A stretch of DNA of 64,000 nucleotides from Alphaproteobacteria bacterium (GTDB lineage Bacteria; Pseudomonadota; Alphaproteobacteria; JAUHZC01), in the NCBI GenBank assembly GCA_030425805.1, contig JAUHZC010000004.1, forward strand, positions 1 to 64,000, written 5' to 3'. A program made the position numbers and the translations under genes. Below, in pieces: positions 45,115 to 53,899 of the stretch. Position 1 is the stretch's first letter. Each line of letters opens with the position of its first letter. The notes beneath the pieces are model-generated. The model ran no database searches, was not told the DNA's origin, and saw only the letters and a program-made list of their open reading frames with translations.

Positions 45115-45954
45115 ATGAAACTCCAACAAGTTATCGATTTTTCTAGTATTCCCCGGCTTTCCTCAGCCTCTCTTCAGGGCCTATTTTCATTTTTTGAAAG
45201 CAGTGAAATTTTTATTGTTGGTGGGGCTGCTCGAGATGTTCTGTTACACAAGCCCGTTGAAGAAATTGATCTTTCAACTCCTTTATCTCCAAGTGTTGTC
45301 ATGGAGCGTCTTCCACAATCTGTTTTACGTACCTATAAGCGAGCACTTGCCCATGGAACAGTTCATGTGAAAGTCAAAGGCGAGCGGTATGAAATCACCT
45401 CTTGGCGACAGGATATTAAGACAGATGGGCGCCATGCACAGGTGACTTTTACAGATCAAATGGATCAGGATGCAAAGCGGCGTGATTTTACCGTGAATGC
45501 CATTTATATGACGCCAAAGGGAGAAGTCATCACTCCTTTGTCACAGAGTTTAGAAGATTTAAAAGAAAGACGTCTTCACTTTATTGGGGAACCCACAAAA
45601 CGCATGGAAGAAGATTCACTTCGGCTCTTGAGATATTTTCGTTTTTTAAAAGATTTTCCGAATGATTTGCAATCTTTCACACTGAATGACCAGATCCAAG
45701 AACAGCTTACACGCCTTTCCCCTGAGCGTGTCGTGCGAGAGCTTCGAAAAACCCTGGATAGAGATTTGCCTGATTTTGTACTGCAACGCATGAAGGAAAT
45801 CCAGGTTTTGAACATACTCTTTCCAAAATTTAGGCCTTCGCAGTATCCAGACCAACCCCAATCTTTCCTGTGGTGGCTCAAAGAATTGGGGCCCTATATC
45901 AACGGGGAACTACCTTTGACAGTAGCAGAAAAAGCAACTTTGCAAGAAATGTAG
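45115..45954 (+). CDS. Short class II tRNA nucleotidyltransferase / poly(A) polymerase-family protein
   Basis: Head domain of the CCA-adding enzyme/PcnB family: FIVGGAARDVLLHKP (34-47), HGTVHVKVKGERYEITSWR, RRDFTVNAIY (122-131) and EDSLRLLRYFRFLKDFP. Two oddities. First, the catalytic DxD motif, normally DID, reads E50-I-D52. Second, it has only 279 residues, lacking most of the C-terminal body and tail of the usual roughly 400-residue enzymes. No continuation in another frame follows the stop, so a recent frameshift is unlikely. All four tRNA genes of the window encode their own CCA, so activity may be needed only for repair, or the enzyme may be altered. Confidence 0.85.
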   Translation: MKLQQVIDFSSIPRLSSASLQGLFSFFESSEIFIVGGAARDVLLHKPVEEIDLSTPLSPSVVMERLPQSVLRTYKRALAHGTVHVKVKGERYEITSWRQDIKTDGRHAQVTFTDQMDQDAKRRDFTVNAIYMTPKGEVITPLSQSLEDLKERRLHFIGEPTKRMEEDSLRLLRYFRFLKDFPNDLQSFTLNDQIQEQLTRLSPERVVRELRKTLDRDLPDFVLQRMKEIQVLNILFPKFRPSQYPDQPQSFLWWLKELGPYINGELPLTVAEKATLQEM

Positions 45955-46008
45955 ATTTTTGTTGAAAAATGAGGTAACACTATAGGAAATAGTGAAAATT
46001 AGGATCTG

Positions 46009-46227
46009 ATGGCAAAAGAAGATTTACTTGAATTCGACGGTACTGTTGTTGAGCTGCTTCCAAATACAATGTTTCGTGTGGAGCTAGAAGACGGGCATGT
46101 AATTCTTGCTCATTCTTCAGGAAAGATGAAGAAAAATCGGATTCGTGTGCTGGTTGGAGATAAGGTCACTGTAGAGATGACACCCTACGATCTTACAAAG
46201 GGGCGGATTATCTTCCGACATAAGTAA
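46009..46227 (+). CDS. infA: Translation initiation factor IF-1
   Basis: 72-residue S1/OB-fold protein that binds the ribosomal A site during initiation. The sequence begins [20 protein letters not shown], with [20 protein letters not shown] and C-terminal [15 protein letters not shown]. In most alphaproteobacteria infA is followed by maf, an RNase E/G gene and yacG; here yacG follows directly. Confidence 0.98.
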   Translation: MAKEDLLEFDGTVVELLPNTMFRVELEDGHVILAHSSGKMKKNRIRVLVGDKVTVEMTPYDLTKGRIIFRHK

Positions 46228-46239
46228 AAGGAATTTTCC

Positions 46240-46440
46240 ATGGCGAATAGTCAGCAAAAAACTTGTCCAACATGCAAAAAGACTCATTGTCAAAAGGGAA
46301 GTTTTTGTAGCAAGAAGTGTCATTGGATTGATTTGAATCGATGGTTGACAGGAGGCTATTCTGTTCCTATTTCTGAGGTCTACGGAGACATGGATGAGGA
46401 AGATTTCGATCTTTCTCAGGAATTTGTCACAATCCACTAA
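46240..46440 (+). CDS. yacG: DNA gyrase inhibitor YacG (zinc-binding)
   Basis: 66-residue zinc-finger protein; E. coli YacG binds GyrB and blocks gyrase. Zinc ligands C9, C12, C23 and C27 are in place (CPTCKK ... FCSKKC), followed by the family block HWIDLNRWLTGGYSVP. The start lies 12 bases after infA. The acidic C-terminal tail is typical. Confidence 0.95.
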   Translation: MANSQQKTCPTCKKTHCQKGSFCSKKCHWIDLNRWLTGGYSVPISEVYGDMDEEDFDLSQEFVTIH

Positions 46441-46455
46441 ACAAAAGGGCCTGGC

Positions 46456-47220
46456 ATGACTGTCTTTACTTTTATTCCTGCACGGATGGCCGCATCACGT
46501 TTTCCAAATAAACCTCTGGCAAAGATCTTGGATAAACCCATGATTCAGCACGTCTATGAAGGAGCGCAACGTGCTATTGGCATTGACAAAATCTATGCTG
46601 CTTGTGGAGATGTTGAGCTCGTTGAGGCAGTGAAAGCGTTTGGAGGAGAGGCTGTCTTTACAGATCCAGCGCTCCCCTCTGGGACAGACCGGGTTTGGGC
46701 AGCCTATCAAAGTCTGCCTGATTCAGAAAAGTCAGCTGATGACATCATCGTAAATCTCCAGGGGGATATTCCCTTTTTCAACCCAGAAATGGTTTCAGAA
46801 GTAATCTCTGTTCTTAAATCCCAGCCAGACTTTGACTTTGCAACAGTTTGTGCTTTGTTGGATGATCCTGAAAAGGCAGTGCATCCTTCGACGGTAAAGA
46901 TTGCCATGGCAGGCACAGAAAATCCTCATCAGCCCATGCGGGCGCTTTATTTCTCTCGCTCCGTTATTCCTCACGGGGAGGGGCCACTATTCCATCATTT
47001 TGGTATTTATGCTTATCGGCCACAGGCCTTGGAGGCCTTCGTGAATACGCCAGCCTCTCCTTTGGAAAAGCGTGAAAAGCTTGAACAACTCCGTGCTCTT
47101 GAAGCGGGGCTTGTTTGCGGTGTTGCCGTTGTGGATGCCATGAGCCTTGAGGTTAATCACCCTGAGGATATCCCTATGGTTGAAGCTGCACTTCAAGATC
47201 CTCTTCGGAAAATTTCTTAA
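46456..47220 (+). CDS. kdsB: 3-deoxy-manno-octulosonate cytidylyltransferase
   Basis: Activates KDO as CMP-KDO for the inner core of lipopolysaccharide. Nucleotidyltransferase motifs: IPARMAASRFPNKPLAKI at the N-terminus, VNLQGDIPFF (metal-binding Asp) and HFGIYAYRPQALEAFV. 254 residues. 15 bases downstream of yacG in the infA-yacG-kdsB run. Its presence implies the organism makes at least a KDO-lipid A core. Confidence 0.97.
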   Translation: MTVFTFIPARMAASRFPNKPLAKILDKPMIQHVYEGAQRAIGIDKIYAACGDVELVEAVKAFGGEAVFTDPALPSGTDRVWAAYQSLPDSEKSADDIIVNLQGDIPFFNPEMVSEVISVLKSQPDFDFATVCALLDDPEKAVHPSTVKIAMAGTENPHQPMRALYFSRSVIPHGEGPLFHHFGIYAYRPQALEAFVNTPASPLEKREKLEQLRALEAGLVCGVAVVDAMSLEVNHPEDIPMVEAALQDPLRKIS

Positions 47221-47251
47221 ATTTTTTGTTCTTAGGGATATTTGCAAGCCC

Positions 47252-47740
47252 ATGTTTGTTGCCTTACTCTTTCCGATAGTCATTTTTTTTGCAGGAAGCG
47301 CTTATGCGACGTTTCTCGAAGTTGACTATATTTTGGTGGAAAAGAAGCAAAGGGCTCTGTCTGTGTATCATAATGGAAAAAAAATTAAGCAATACAAGGT
47401 TGCTCTTGGATTTTCTCCCGTGGGACACAAGGAGCAGGAAGGGGATGGAAAAACACCCGAAGGAAAGTATTTTATCTCACATAAAAACTCAAAAAGCACC
47501 TATCACTTGTCTCTTGCTATTTCTTATCCCTCAAAACAGGATAGAGTCGCTGCTGCAAAAAAAGGAGTAAGTCCTGGGGGCAATATCATGATTCATGGCA
47601 TCAAGAAAAAATATAGCAATATTGGTACCGCCCATTGCTTATGGGACTGGACCCTTGGGTGTATTGCTGTAACAAATGAAGAAATAGAAGAACTTTTCAA
47701 GGCTACAAAAGTTGGTACACCTGTTATTATCAAGCCATAA
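47252..47740 (+). CDS. Exported L,D-transpeptidase (YkuD domain, YafK-like)
   Basis: Periplasmic cysteine transpeptidase acting on peptidoglycan. A signal peptide (FVALLFPIVIFFAGSAYA) sets the start at ATG 47252; an upstream extension in the frame would overlap kdsB and hide the signal. Catalytic His115 is in IMIHGIKKK and Cys137 in TLGCIAVTNEE, the YafK-type variant of SHGC. 162 residues. It may form or cut 3-3 crosslinks or link lipoproteins; the family does both, and the sequence does not decide. Confidence 0.92.
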   Translation: MFVALLFPIVIFFAGSAYATFLEVDYILVEKKQRALSVYHNGKKIKQYKVALGFSPVGHKEQEGDGKTPEGKYFISHKNSKSTYHLSLAISYPSKQDRVAAAKKGVSPGGNIMIHGIKKKYSNIGTAHCLWDWTLGCIAVTNEEIEELFKATKVGTPVIIKP

Positions 47741-47818
47741 AAAGGTTATGGCCCTTAAATTCTATCAAGAAGCCTCCCCCTTGCACTTTTTGGGAACTCT
47801 GTGTATAACCAACACAAT

Positions 47819-47895
47819 GCGACCGTAGCTCAGCTGGATAGAGCGTTGCCCTCCGGAGGCAAAGGTCAGGGGTTCGAATCCTCTCGGTCGCGCCA
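47819..47895 (+). tRNA. tRNA-Arg (anticodon CCG)
   Basis: Acceptor GCGACCG / CGGTCGC, D-arm GCTCAGCTGGATAGAGC, anticodon loop CTCCGGA giving CCG (reads CGG), T-arm GGTTCGAATC. Discriminator G is followed by encoded CCA (47893-47895). Confidence 0.97.
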
Positions 47896-47963
47896 CTTCC
47901 AGAAAAATTTGCAACACACCTAGAGAAAAGGTATATTCTGAGCACGTGGGAAGAGGTGCGAAC

Positions 47964-48824
47964 ATGGCGACACAACCTTTCTTGAAAATGCATGGACTCG
48001 GAAATGACTTCGTCATGATGGGGACCCGTGCGGCCTTATCAGTCCTTTCTCGGTTGAAAGGGAAAATCCCTACGGAAGAAGGGAAAAAACCAACAGCCAA
48101 CGAGATTCAGGCACTCTCTCACCGAAATTTTGGTCTGGGATGTGATCAGTTGATCTGGTTAGCAGAGCCCAAGGACTCAACAGCTCAGATTCGAATGGAA
48201 ATTTATAATAGGGACGGTAGCCAGGCTGAGGCTTGTGGAAATGCAACACGTTGTGTGGCTTGGCTTCTTGGGCAGGAAAAGGTTGTGATTGAAACACCAA
48301 CAAGTCTTCTTTCCTGCCATGTGATATCTCAAGATGAAGTTGCTGTTGCCATGGGTCCTGTGCTTCCACAGGATCTAGAAGGTTCTCTTTCCCTGACGCT
48401 TTCAATGAATGCGGCCCCTGTTTTTGTCACAGTTGGAAATCCTCATTTGGTTTTGTTTGTTGAGGAAATGTCCCGGGACAAAAAGGAAGTTTTAGGTCAA
48501 GAGCTTTCTCAGCATCCTGCTTTTCCAGAAGGTGTGAATGTCGGCTTCGTGAGTCAAATTCAAGGAAATGAGTTTACGCTCCATGTTTATGAGCGAGGGA
48601 CAGGGCTTACATATGCATGTGGGTCTGGGGCGTGTGCAGCAGCAAGAGCCGTATGGTTCCGGGGCTTAGCTCAAGGCATTCTGACAGTTCATCTCCCCGG
48701 GGGTGATCTCCAGCTGGAGAAACTCGGGGAAAAAGTTAATATGACAGGGCCTGTCTCCCTTGTTGCACTGGGACAAGTTGAGATTCCTGAGATCTCAACA
48801 TCAGGGTTGCAATTGGCGGTCTAA
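47964..48824 (+). CDS. dapF: Diaminopimelate epimerase
   Basis: Converts LL- to meso-diaminopimelate for lysine and peptidoglycan. Both catalytic cysteines are present: C91 in [12 protein letters not shown] and about C218 in [23 protein letters not shown] is the conserved N-terminus. ATG at 47964 with AGAGG seven bases upstream is preferred over GTG 47946; 286 residues. The stop overlaps the mtaB ATG (TAATG), so dapF-mtaB-ftsY is one operon, an order conserved in many alphaproteobacteria. Confidence 0.97.
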   Translation: MATQPFLKMHGLGNDFVMMGTRAALSVLSRLKGKIPTEEGKKPTANEIQALSHRNFGLGCDQLIWLAEPKDSTAQIRMEIYNRDGSQAEACGNATRCVAWLLGQEKVVIETPTSLLSCHVISQDEVAVAMGPVLPQDLEGSLSLTLSMNAAPVFVTVGNPHLVLFVEEMSRDKKEVLGQELSQHPAFPEGVNVGFVSQIQGNEFTLHVYERGTGLTYACGSGACAAARAVWFRGLAQGILTVHLPGGDLQLEKLGEKVNMTGPVSLVALGQVEIPEISTSGLQLAV

Positions 48825-50128
48825 TGACAACATCTTCTCCTCCACCAAAGCAGGGGCAGGAAACTCCCCCAGAAGTTGTGACCCTTGGGTGTCGCTTGAA
48901 TACCTACGAATCCCAGGTAATGAAGGACCACATGCGCAAAGCAGGGTTACAAGACACTATTGTCGTGAATACATGTGCTGTGACAGGGGAGGCAGAACGC
49001 CAAGCGCGACAAAGGATTCGCAAACTTCACCGCCAGTTTCCTCATGCAAAAATTATTGCTACAGGGTGTGCAGCTCAGATTAACCCAGATGCTTATGCAA
49101 AGATTGAAGGCGTGCATAAAGTGCTTGGGAACTTAGAAAAGATGGAGCTAAGCTCTTTTGAGAACTTAAGCCTAGAGACACCTAAGGTGCAGGTCCAAGA
49201 TATTATGGCTGCTAAGGAAACGGCAGGCCATTTAATTAGTGGATTTGATGGTCGTGCACGGGCTTTTATTGAAATTCAAAATGGGTGTAATCACCGCTGT
49301 ACATTCTGCACAATTCCTTTCGGGCGTGGAAATAACCGTAGTGTTCCCATGCCTGAGATTATTCAACAAATCCGCCATCTTAGGGATGAAGGATGTGAAG
49401 AAGTCGTTTTCACAGGGGTTGATATTACAGACTATGGTAAAGATTTACCAGGTCAGCCAACGCTGGGGCAACTGGTTCGGCGGGTGTTGGTAGCGATTCC
49501 CGATCTTCAGCGCCTCCGCCTTTCTTCCATTGACCCTGTTGAGGTTGATGAGACCCTTTATCAGGTTATTGCAACAGAGCAGCGGCTTATGCCCCATTTT
49601 CATATTTCCCTGCAGTCGGGAGATGATATGGTGCTGCGCCGGATGAAACGTCGTCATGTGCGGGAAGATATCCTTCATTTTTGCCGTACGGTAAAAACAC
49701 ATCGCCCAGAAGCTATTTTTGGAGCAGATATCATTGCAGGTTTTCCAACAGAAACTGAAGAGCAATTCCAAAATTCTCTCTCTATTATTGAAGAAGCCCC
49801 CGTGACATTTGTCCATGCTTTCCCTTATTCTCCGCGTCCAGGAACCCCTGCAGCGAAGATGCCACAAGTGGATGGACCCATTCGCAAAGCTCGGGCAAAA
49901 GCTTTGATTGCGGCAGGAGAAGAGCAGCTTAAGAAATCATGTCAGTCCCGGGTGGGGCAAGTGGTGCAAGTTCTCCTTGAGAAGTCAAATCAGGGACACT
50001 GTGAACATTTTCTCCCTGTCATGCTTGAGGAAGAGGGTCCGCAAGGTGAAATTGTTTCTGTGAAGCTCACGGGTTTAACACCTGAAGGAACAGGGCTTGT
50101 CGGCTATATTATAAAAGAAGGGGGCTAA
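48824..50128 (+). CDS. mtaB: tRNA t6A37 methylthiotransferase MtaB
   Basis: Radical-SAM enzyme adding a methylthio group to t6A37 in tRNA. N-terminal UPF0004 domain with TLGCRLNTYES and a Cys-containing VVNTCAVTGEAE; radical SAM cluster motif NGCNHRCTFCTIPFGRG (about 153-169); C-terminal TRAM-like domain. 434 residues. The R-L-N-T-YES form and length fit MtaB rather than MiaB or RimO. Coupled to dapF and followed without gap by ftsY. Confidence 0.95.
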   Translation: MTTSSPPPKQGQETPPEVVTLGCRLNTYESQVMKDHMRKAGLQDTIVVNTCAVTGEAERQARQRIRKLHRQFPHAKIIATGCAAQINPDAYAKIEGVHKVLGNLEKMELSSFENLSLETPKVQVQDIMAAKETAGHLISGFDGRARAFIEIQNGCNHRCTFCTIPFGRGNNRSVPMPEIIQQIRHLRDEGCEEVVFTGVDITDYGKDLPGQPTLGQLVRRVLVAIPDLQRLRLSSIDPVEVDETLYQVIATEQRLMPHFHISLQSGDDMVLRRMKRRHVREDILHFCRTVKTHRPEAIFGADIIAGFPTETEEQFQNSLSIIEEAPVTFVHAFPYSPRPGTPAAKMPQVDGPIRKARAKALIAAGEEQLKKSCQSRVGQVVQVLLEKSNQGHCEHFLPVMLEEEGPQGEIVSVKLTGLTPEGTGLVGYIIKEGG

Positions 50129-51058
50129 ATGAGTTGGTTTCAACGTCTCAAGGACGGACTGCAAAAGACATCAGAAAAAATTTCTGATCAGCTAAAAGAA
50201 ACATTTACAGCACGTAAGATTGATGACGAGGTTCTTGAGTCTCTCGAAGAAATTCTGATCCAAAGCGATCTTGGACTTAAAACTTCTATGGACCTAGTGG
50301 AAAAGTTGCGCAAGACGAAGCTGATTTTTCCTGATGATAAACCAGCCCATGAGGTTGTGAAAGCTTTTCTCCAAGAGGAACTCGTAAAGCAACTGGAGGG
50401 GGCCGAGGAACCTCTCGTGTTTGCTCCCGAAGAAGGTCAACTGCTTCGGGTTGTTTTGCTTGTGGGTGTGAATGGTTCTGGAAAAACGACGACAGCTGGA
50501 AAACTTGGCGCAAAGGCCCAGGCCCAGGGGCTTAAAGTTGGGTACGGTGCTTGTGATACTTTTCGAATGGCAGCTGTAGAGCAGCTTCAAGAATGGGCCT
50601 ATCGCATTGACGTCCCTTGTTATACTTTGCCCCAAGGGTCTGATCCTGGTGCTGCAGCACACCGGGCTGTGCTACAGGCTGCAGAAGATGGGCTTGATGT
50701 CTTGTTCTTAGATACAGCGGGCCGTCTCCAGAATAAAAGTCACCTCATGAGTGAGTTGGAAAAAATTTACCGTGTCGTTGGCAAGGCTCTCCCCGGTGCA
50801 CCCCATGAGGTGCTCCTCGTTTTGGATGGGACCGTTGGGCAAAATGCCCTTTCCCAAGTCTCTGCTTTTCAGGATGTGTGTGAAGTCACTGGGCTTGTTG
50901 TGACGAAACTTGATGGCACGGCCAAAGGAGGCATGATTTTGCCCCTCTATACTGAAACTAATTTGCCTATCAAGGCGATTGGTGTTGGAGAGAAGATAAA
51001 GGACCTGGATCGCTTTGATGCCAAGGCCTATACGGCAGGACTGCTTGGGATTGAGTAA
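50129..51058 (+). CDS. ftsY: Signal recognition particle receptor FtsY
   Basis: SRP-receptor GTPase for cotranslational targeting of membrane proteins. NG domain: GVNGSGKTTTAGKLG (about 113-127), CDTFRMAAVEQLQ, FLDTAGRLQNK, VVTKLDGTAKGG. 309 residues, with a short N-terminal A region beginning with an amphipathic helix (SWFQRLKDGLQKTSEKI). Starts directly after the mtaB stop. Confidence 0.97.
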   Translation: MSWFQRLKDGLQKTSEKISDQLKETFTARKIDDEVLESLEEILIQSDLGLKTSMDLVEKLRKTKLIFPDDKPAHEVVKAFLQEELVKQLEGAEEPLVFAPEEGQLLRVVLLVGVNGSGKTTTAGKLGAKAQAQGLKVGYGACDTFRMAAVEQLQEWAYRIDVPCYTLPQGSDPGAAAHRAVLQAAEDGLDVLFLDTAGRLQNKSHLMSELEKIYRVVGKALPGAPHEVLLVLDGTVGQNALSQVSAFQDVCEVTGLVVTKLDGTAKGGMILPLYTETNLPIKAIGVGEKIKDLDRFDAKAYTAGLLGIE

Positions 51059-51134
51059 AGAACATTCTTGTATTTAGGGGGTCTTAATGCAACCTTAAAT
51101 ATTGAGAGACTTATGCAGATCAGGGCTAAACACA

Positions 51135-51944
51135 ATGACTTTTCTTAGTAAGATAAAATATGGGCTCTTTGTCTGGGGACTGATAGTTATGATGTTTGGG
51201 GTATCAGGGTGCGGTATCAGAAATACTCCTTCCTCAGTGAATCCACCAAAAGTCATCATTTTAGACGGTTTGCCAGGAGGTGGGAAAACAACATCTTCAA
51301 AGTTTGTGCGTGATTTTCTTGGAGAGAGAGGAATTAAAAATATTCTCTATGGTGAAGATCATGGTGCTCATCCCATTCGGGATTGGGAACGGGATGGAGG
51401 CCATATTTTAAGCATGACCCCCTCAGCATACAAAGCGTTTTTCTTGAAGCGGTGGAAAGATTTTGTAGCTCAGGCCCAACACCAGTCAAAGGTTATGATT
51501 TTTGAGTCATGCCTGCTACAGGAACACGCTCTTTCGTTAGCACTGAAGGGGGAACCAGCTGAGGGTATAGCAGCCTTCATTGCCGAAATTGTTGACATTC
51601 TTTCTCCTCTACATCCTGCAATTTTTTATCTGAACCAAGATAATGTGAGTAAACAAATCAAGGCAGTTTATAAAACGAGAGACCAAAAATGGCGAGATAA
51701 AGTTCTTGAGACTGGGGAGCTCTATAAAAGAAGCCGCTCTGTATCTTTTGGTGCACCATCAACAAATAGTCTTGAGAGCTTCATTGATTTAATGGAGGAT
51801 GCTAAGCGTTCCCATGATCTGGTTATGGGGGCTTCAGAATCAATCTATATGATTGATAATACAGATCGAGATTGGACCCATGTTGAGCAAGCATTACAAG
51901 ATCTTTTGGGATCTTTTTTTGCTGAAGAAAAATCCATCAGGTGA
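51135..51944 (+). CDS. Lipoprotein with P-loop kinase-like domain, candidate exported effector
   Basis: 269 residues. A lipoprotein signal (YGLFVWGLIVMMFGVSGC, lipobox Cys26) is followed by a P-loop: VIILDGLPGGGKTTSSKFV (Walker A GLPGGGKTT at 45-53), then a region resembling deoxynucleoside/thymidylate-type kinases (IFESCLLQEHAL, VLETGELYKRSRS, IYMIDNTDRDWTHVE). A phosphotransferase displayed outside the inner membrane has no ATP to use in the periplasm, which suggests exposure to a host compartment or a recruited non-catalytic role. ATG at 51135 puts the signal at the N-terminus; the frame is open from 51102. Substrate unknown. Confidence 0.75.
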   Translation: MTFLSKIKYGLFVWGLIVMMFGVSGCGIRNTPSSVNPPKVIILDGLPGGGKTTSSKFVRDFLGERGIKNILYGEDHGAHPIRDWERDGGHILSMTPSAYKAFFLKRWKDFVAQAQHQSKVMIFESCLLQEHALSLALKGEPAEGIAAFIAEIVDILSPLHPAIFYLNQDNVSKQIKAVYKTRDQKWRDKVLETGELYKRSRSVSFGAPSTNSLESFIDLMEDAKRSHDLVMGASESIYMIDNTDRDWTHVEQALQDLLGSFFAEEKSIR

Positions 51945-52026
51945 GTCAAGTTTATAACGATGGGGGGGTGAAAAATTTGCACCCATTCCCTTTCTTAAGC
52001 TACACTACTCTTAAGGGGCATGTAAC

Positions 52027-52944
52027 ATGACGCACTTTATTGTCTTGGGAGTATTTCAAGGAAACGATTTATCTCCTGCAACCCGCAGTGCAGTTGCTGC
52101 GGTTGAAGGTTATGGTGAGGTTTCTCTCTTCATTCCGGATATATCAAAGTCTGTTGAAGCCCCTACTGGAATCTCAAAACTTTATACTGTAGAAGCTTCA
52201 GAGACAGAGCATATTGCATCCACTTTAGGCGCTTGGATTCAAAAAGAGATGCCGGATGCTGTTCCTATTGCGGGTGCAGATACATGGGGAAAGAACCTGA
52301 TGCCGCGCTTGGCAGCATTGCTTGATCGGGAGCAGGTTTCAGATGTGATACAGATTCACGATCTTAAGACATTTACACGGCCTATTTATGCGGGGAATGC
52401 TTTTGAAACGGTCGTCTATAAAAACACACCTTGTATCACTGTTCGCCCGACGGCCTTTCCTGTTGAAAAGCCAGAGGTAAAGGCCCAGAAGCCAGAAATT
52501 TTACCACTTGTGAAAGCAGAACGAGCAGTTGAAATGATTTCTCCTGCAAGTCCAAAAGCGGGAGATAAGCCAGATCTTCTTCAAGCAGAGGTTGTTGTCA
52601 CTGGAGGACGAGCTTTTGGCAGTCAGGAAAATTTCCAACTCCTGGAGGGTCTCGCGACTAGATTAGGGGCTGCAATTGGTGCAACACGTGCTGCTGTTGA
52701 TGCAGGGTATGTTCCTAATGATTATCAAATTGGGCAAACTGGGAAAATTGTTGGCCCGCGCCTTTATATAGGATTTGGTCTTTCGGGTGCTATTCAACAT
52801 GTGGCCGGTATCAAAGATGCAAAAACCATCGTTGCAATTAATAAAGATCCAGAAGCTCCAATTTTTAAAGTTGCTGATTATGGGCTTGTGGGGGATATTT
52901 TTGATATCATTCCTAAAATGCAGGCGTATCTAGAAAAGAGTTGA
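52027..52944 (+). CDS. etfA: Electron transfer flavoprotein alpha subunit
   Basis: FAD-carrying subunit of ETF, passing electrons from acyl-CoA and other dehydrogenases to ETF-ubiquinone oxidoreductase. C-terminal FAD domain: VVTGGRAFGSQENFQLLEGL, AGYVPNDYQIGQTGKIVGP, LYIGFGLSGAIQHVAGIKD and INKDPEAPIFKVADYGLVGD, the classic EtfA signature. 305 residues. The etfB gene, normally next door, is not in the window. AAGGGG precedes the ATG. Confidence 0.96.
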   Translation: MTHFIVLGVFQGNDLSPATRSAVAAVEGYGEVSLFIPDISKSVEAPTGISKLYTVEASETEHIASTLGAWIQKEMPDAVPIAGADTWGKNLMPRLAALLDREQVSDVIQIHDLKTFTRPIYAGNAFETVVYKNTPCITVRPTAFPVEKPEVKAQKPEILPLVKAERAVEMISPASPKAGDKPDLLQAEVVVTGGRAFGSQENFQLLEGLATRLGAAIGATRAAVDAGYVPNDYQIGQTGKIVGPRLYIGFGLSGAIQHVAGIKDAKTIVAINKDPEAPIFKVADYGLVGDIFDIIPKMQAYLEKS

Positions 52945-52994
52945 AAAATTGAAGGGATGTCGTATTTTGAGAAGAATAGGTTTGAGGATTAGAG

Positions 52995-53483
52995 ATGAAA
53001 ACCGTTTTTCGTTATAGCTATATGTTGATGTGTGTCGCTTTATTGGGCGGCTGTGCAGAAAATTTTTCTCCTGATTTTTACAATGAAGATGAGATCAGTG
53101 ATGTTTCTGTCACAAAGCGTGGTTTGATTGTTGATGCGCGCCCGATCACAATTGGGGGGAGTCAAAACTTAAGCAAGAATACAGCCGGGCTTCTTGGTGG
53201 TGGTCTTGCGGGTGGATTGCTTGGTAGTCAAATTGGTGGCGGTCGTGGTCGTGTTGTCGGTGGTGTGGCTGGAGCCCTTGGTGGTGCTGCATTGGGAAGT
53301 GCTGCCCAGCGTCATCTGACAAAACAACCTGGTATGGAATACACAGTCGAAATCGAAGGCACAGGTGAGCTTGTCACGATTCGCCAAGGAAAACCATTCT
53401 ATCGCACAGGAACCCAGGTAAAGGTCATTTTCCCAGGTGGGTCTTCTAAGGGGCGCCCTCGGGTAGTTCCTTTTAACTACTAG
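52995..53483 (+). CDS. Glycine-zipper outer-membrane lipoprotein (SlyB/Pcp-like)
   Basis: 162 residues. Lipobox LLGGC with Cys20, then a glycine-zipper transmembrane pair at about 64-105 (GLLGGGLAGGLLGSQIGG, VVGGVAGALGGAALGSAA) and a beta-rich C-terminal domain (YTVEIEGTGELVTIRQG, QVKVIFPGG) like SlyB/PcpY family proteins (17-kDa antigen of Rickettsia is similar in layout). Outer-membrane integrity role by family. Confidence 0.88.
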   Translation: MKTVFRYSYMLMCVALLGGCAENFSPDFYNEDEISDVSVTKRGLIVDARPITIGGSQNLSKNTAGLLGGGLAGGLLGSQIGGGRGRVVGGVAGALGGAALGSAAQRHLTKQPGMEYTVEIEGTGELVTIRQGKPFYRTGTQVKVIFPGGSSKGRPRVVPFNY

Positions 53484-53505
53484 GAAATTCAGTTTGAAAG
53501 AAGGG

Positions 53506-53527
53506 CCCGCCGAGAGGCGGGTTTTTT
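53506..53527 (+). terminator. Rho-independent terminator after the glycine-zipper lipoprotein
   Basis: CCCGCC-GAGA-GGCGGG stem-loop followed by six Ts. Confidence 0.92.
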
Positions 53528-53589
53528 CTTGACCTGTTGCTGAAAAAGGATTACAAAAAGTCAAAGTTTATTCTTAAAAGGTATTTGTT

Positions 53590-53874
53590 ATGGCTCGTCG
53601 TTGCCCAATTACACAAAAAGGTGTTCAAACAGGAAACAATGTTTCCCACGCAAACAACAGAACACGTCGTCGTTTCTTGCCCAATATTCAGCCTGTAACA
53701 TTGCATTCTGAAGCTTTGGGACAAAGTTTTCAAATGCGTGTTTCAGCATCAGGCTTGCGAACTGTAGAGCATAAGGGTGGTTTTGATCAGTTCCTTCTCT
53801 CTACACCAAAGTCAAAGTTGACTCCTGAGCTCGCAAAGCTTCGCAGCCGGGTAGAGGCAAAAATTTCCGCATAA
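53590..53874 (+). CDS. rpmB: 50S ribosomal protein L28
   Basis: 94-residue large-subunit protein: MARRCPITQKGVQTGNNVSH, then NNRTRRRFLPNIQPVTLHSE and LRVSASGLRT-like QMRVSASGLRTVEHKGGFDQ. The N-terminal length with a single Cys is typical of alphaproteobacterial L28. It is a one-gene unit with a terminator on each side. Confidence 0.97.
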   Translation: MARRCPITQKGVQTGNNVSHANNRTRRRFLPNIQPVTLHSEALGQSFQMRVSASGLRTVEHKGGFDQFLLSTPKSKLTPELAKLRSRVEAKISA

Positions 53875-53899
53875 AGACTTTTTTAAAAGGTCTAAAAAT

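Noticed and set aside
45955-46008. Frameshifted continuation of the short tRNA nucleotidyltransferase
   Set aside because: The 54 bases to infA are AT-rich and no frame continues the family sequence, so it is a truncated form and not a fresh frameshift.
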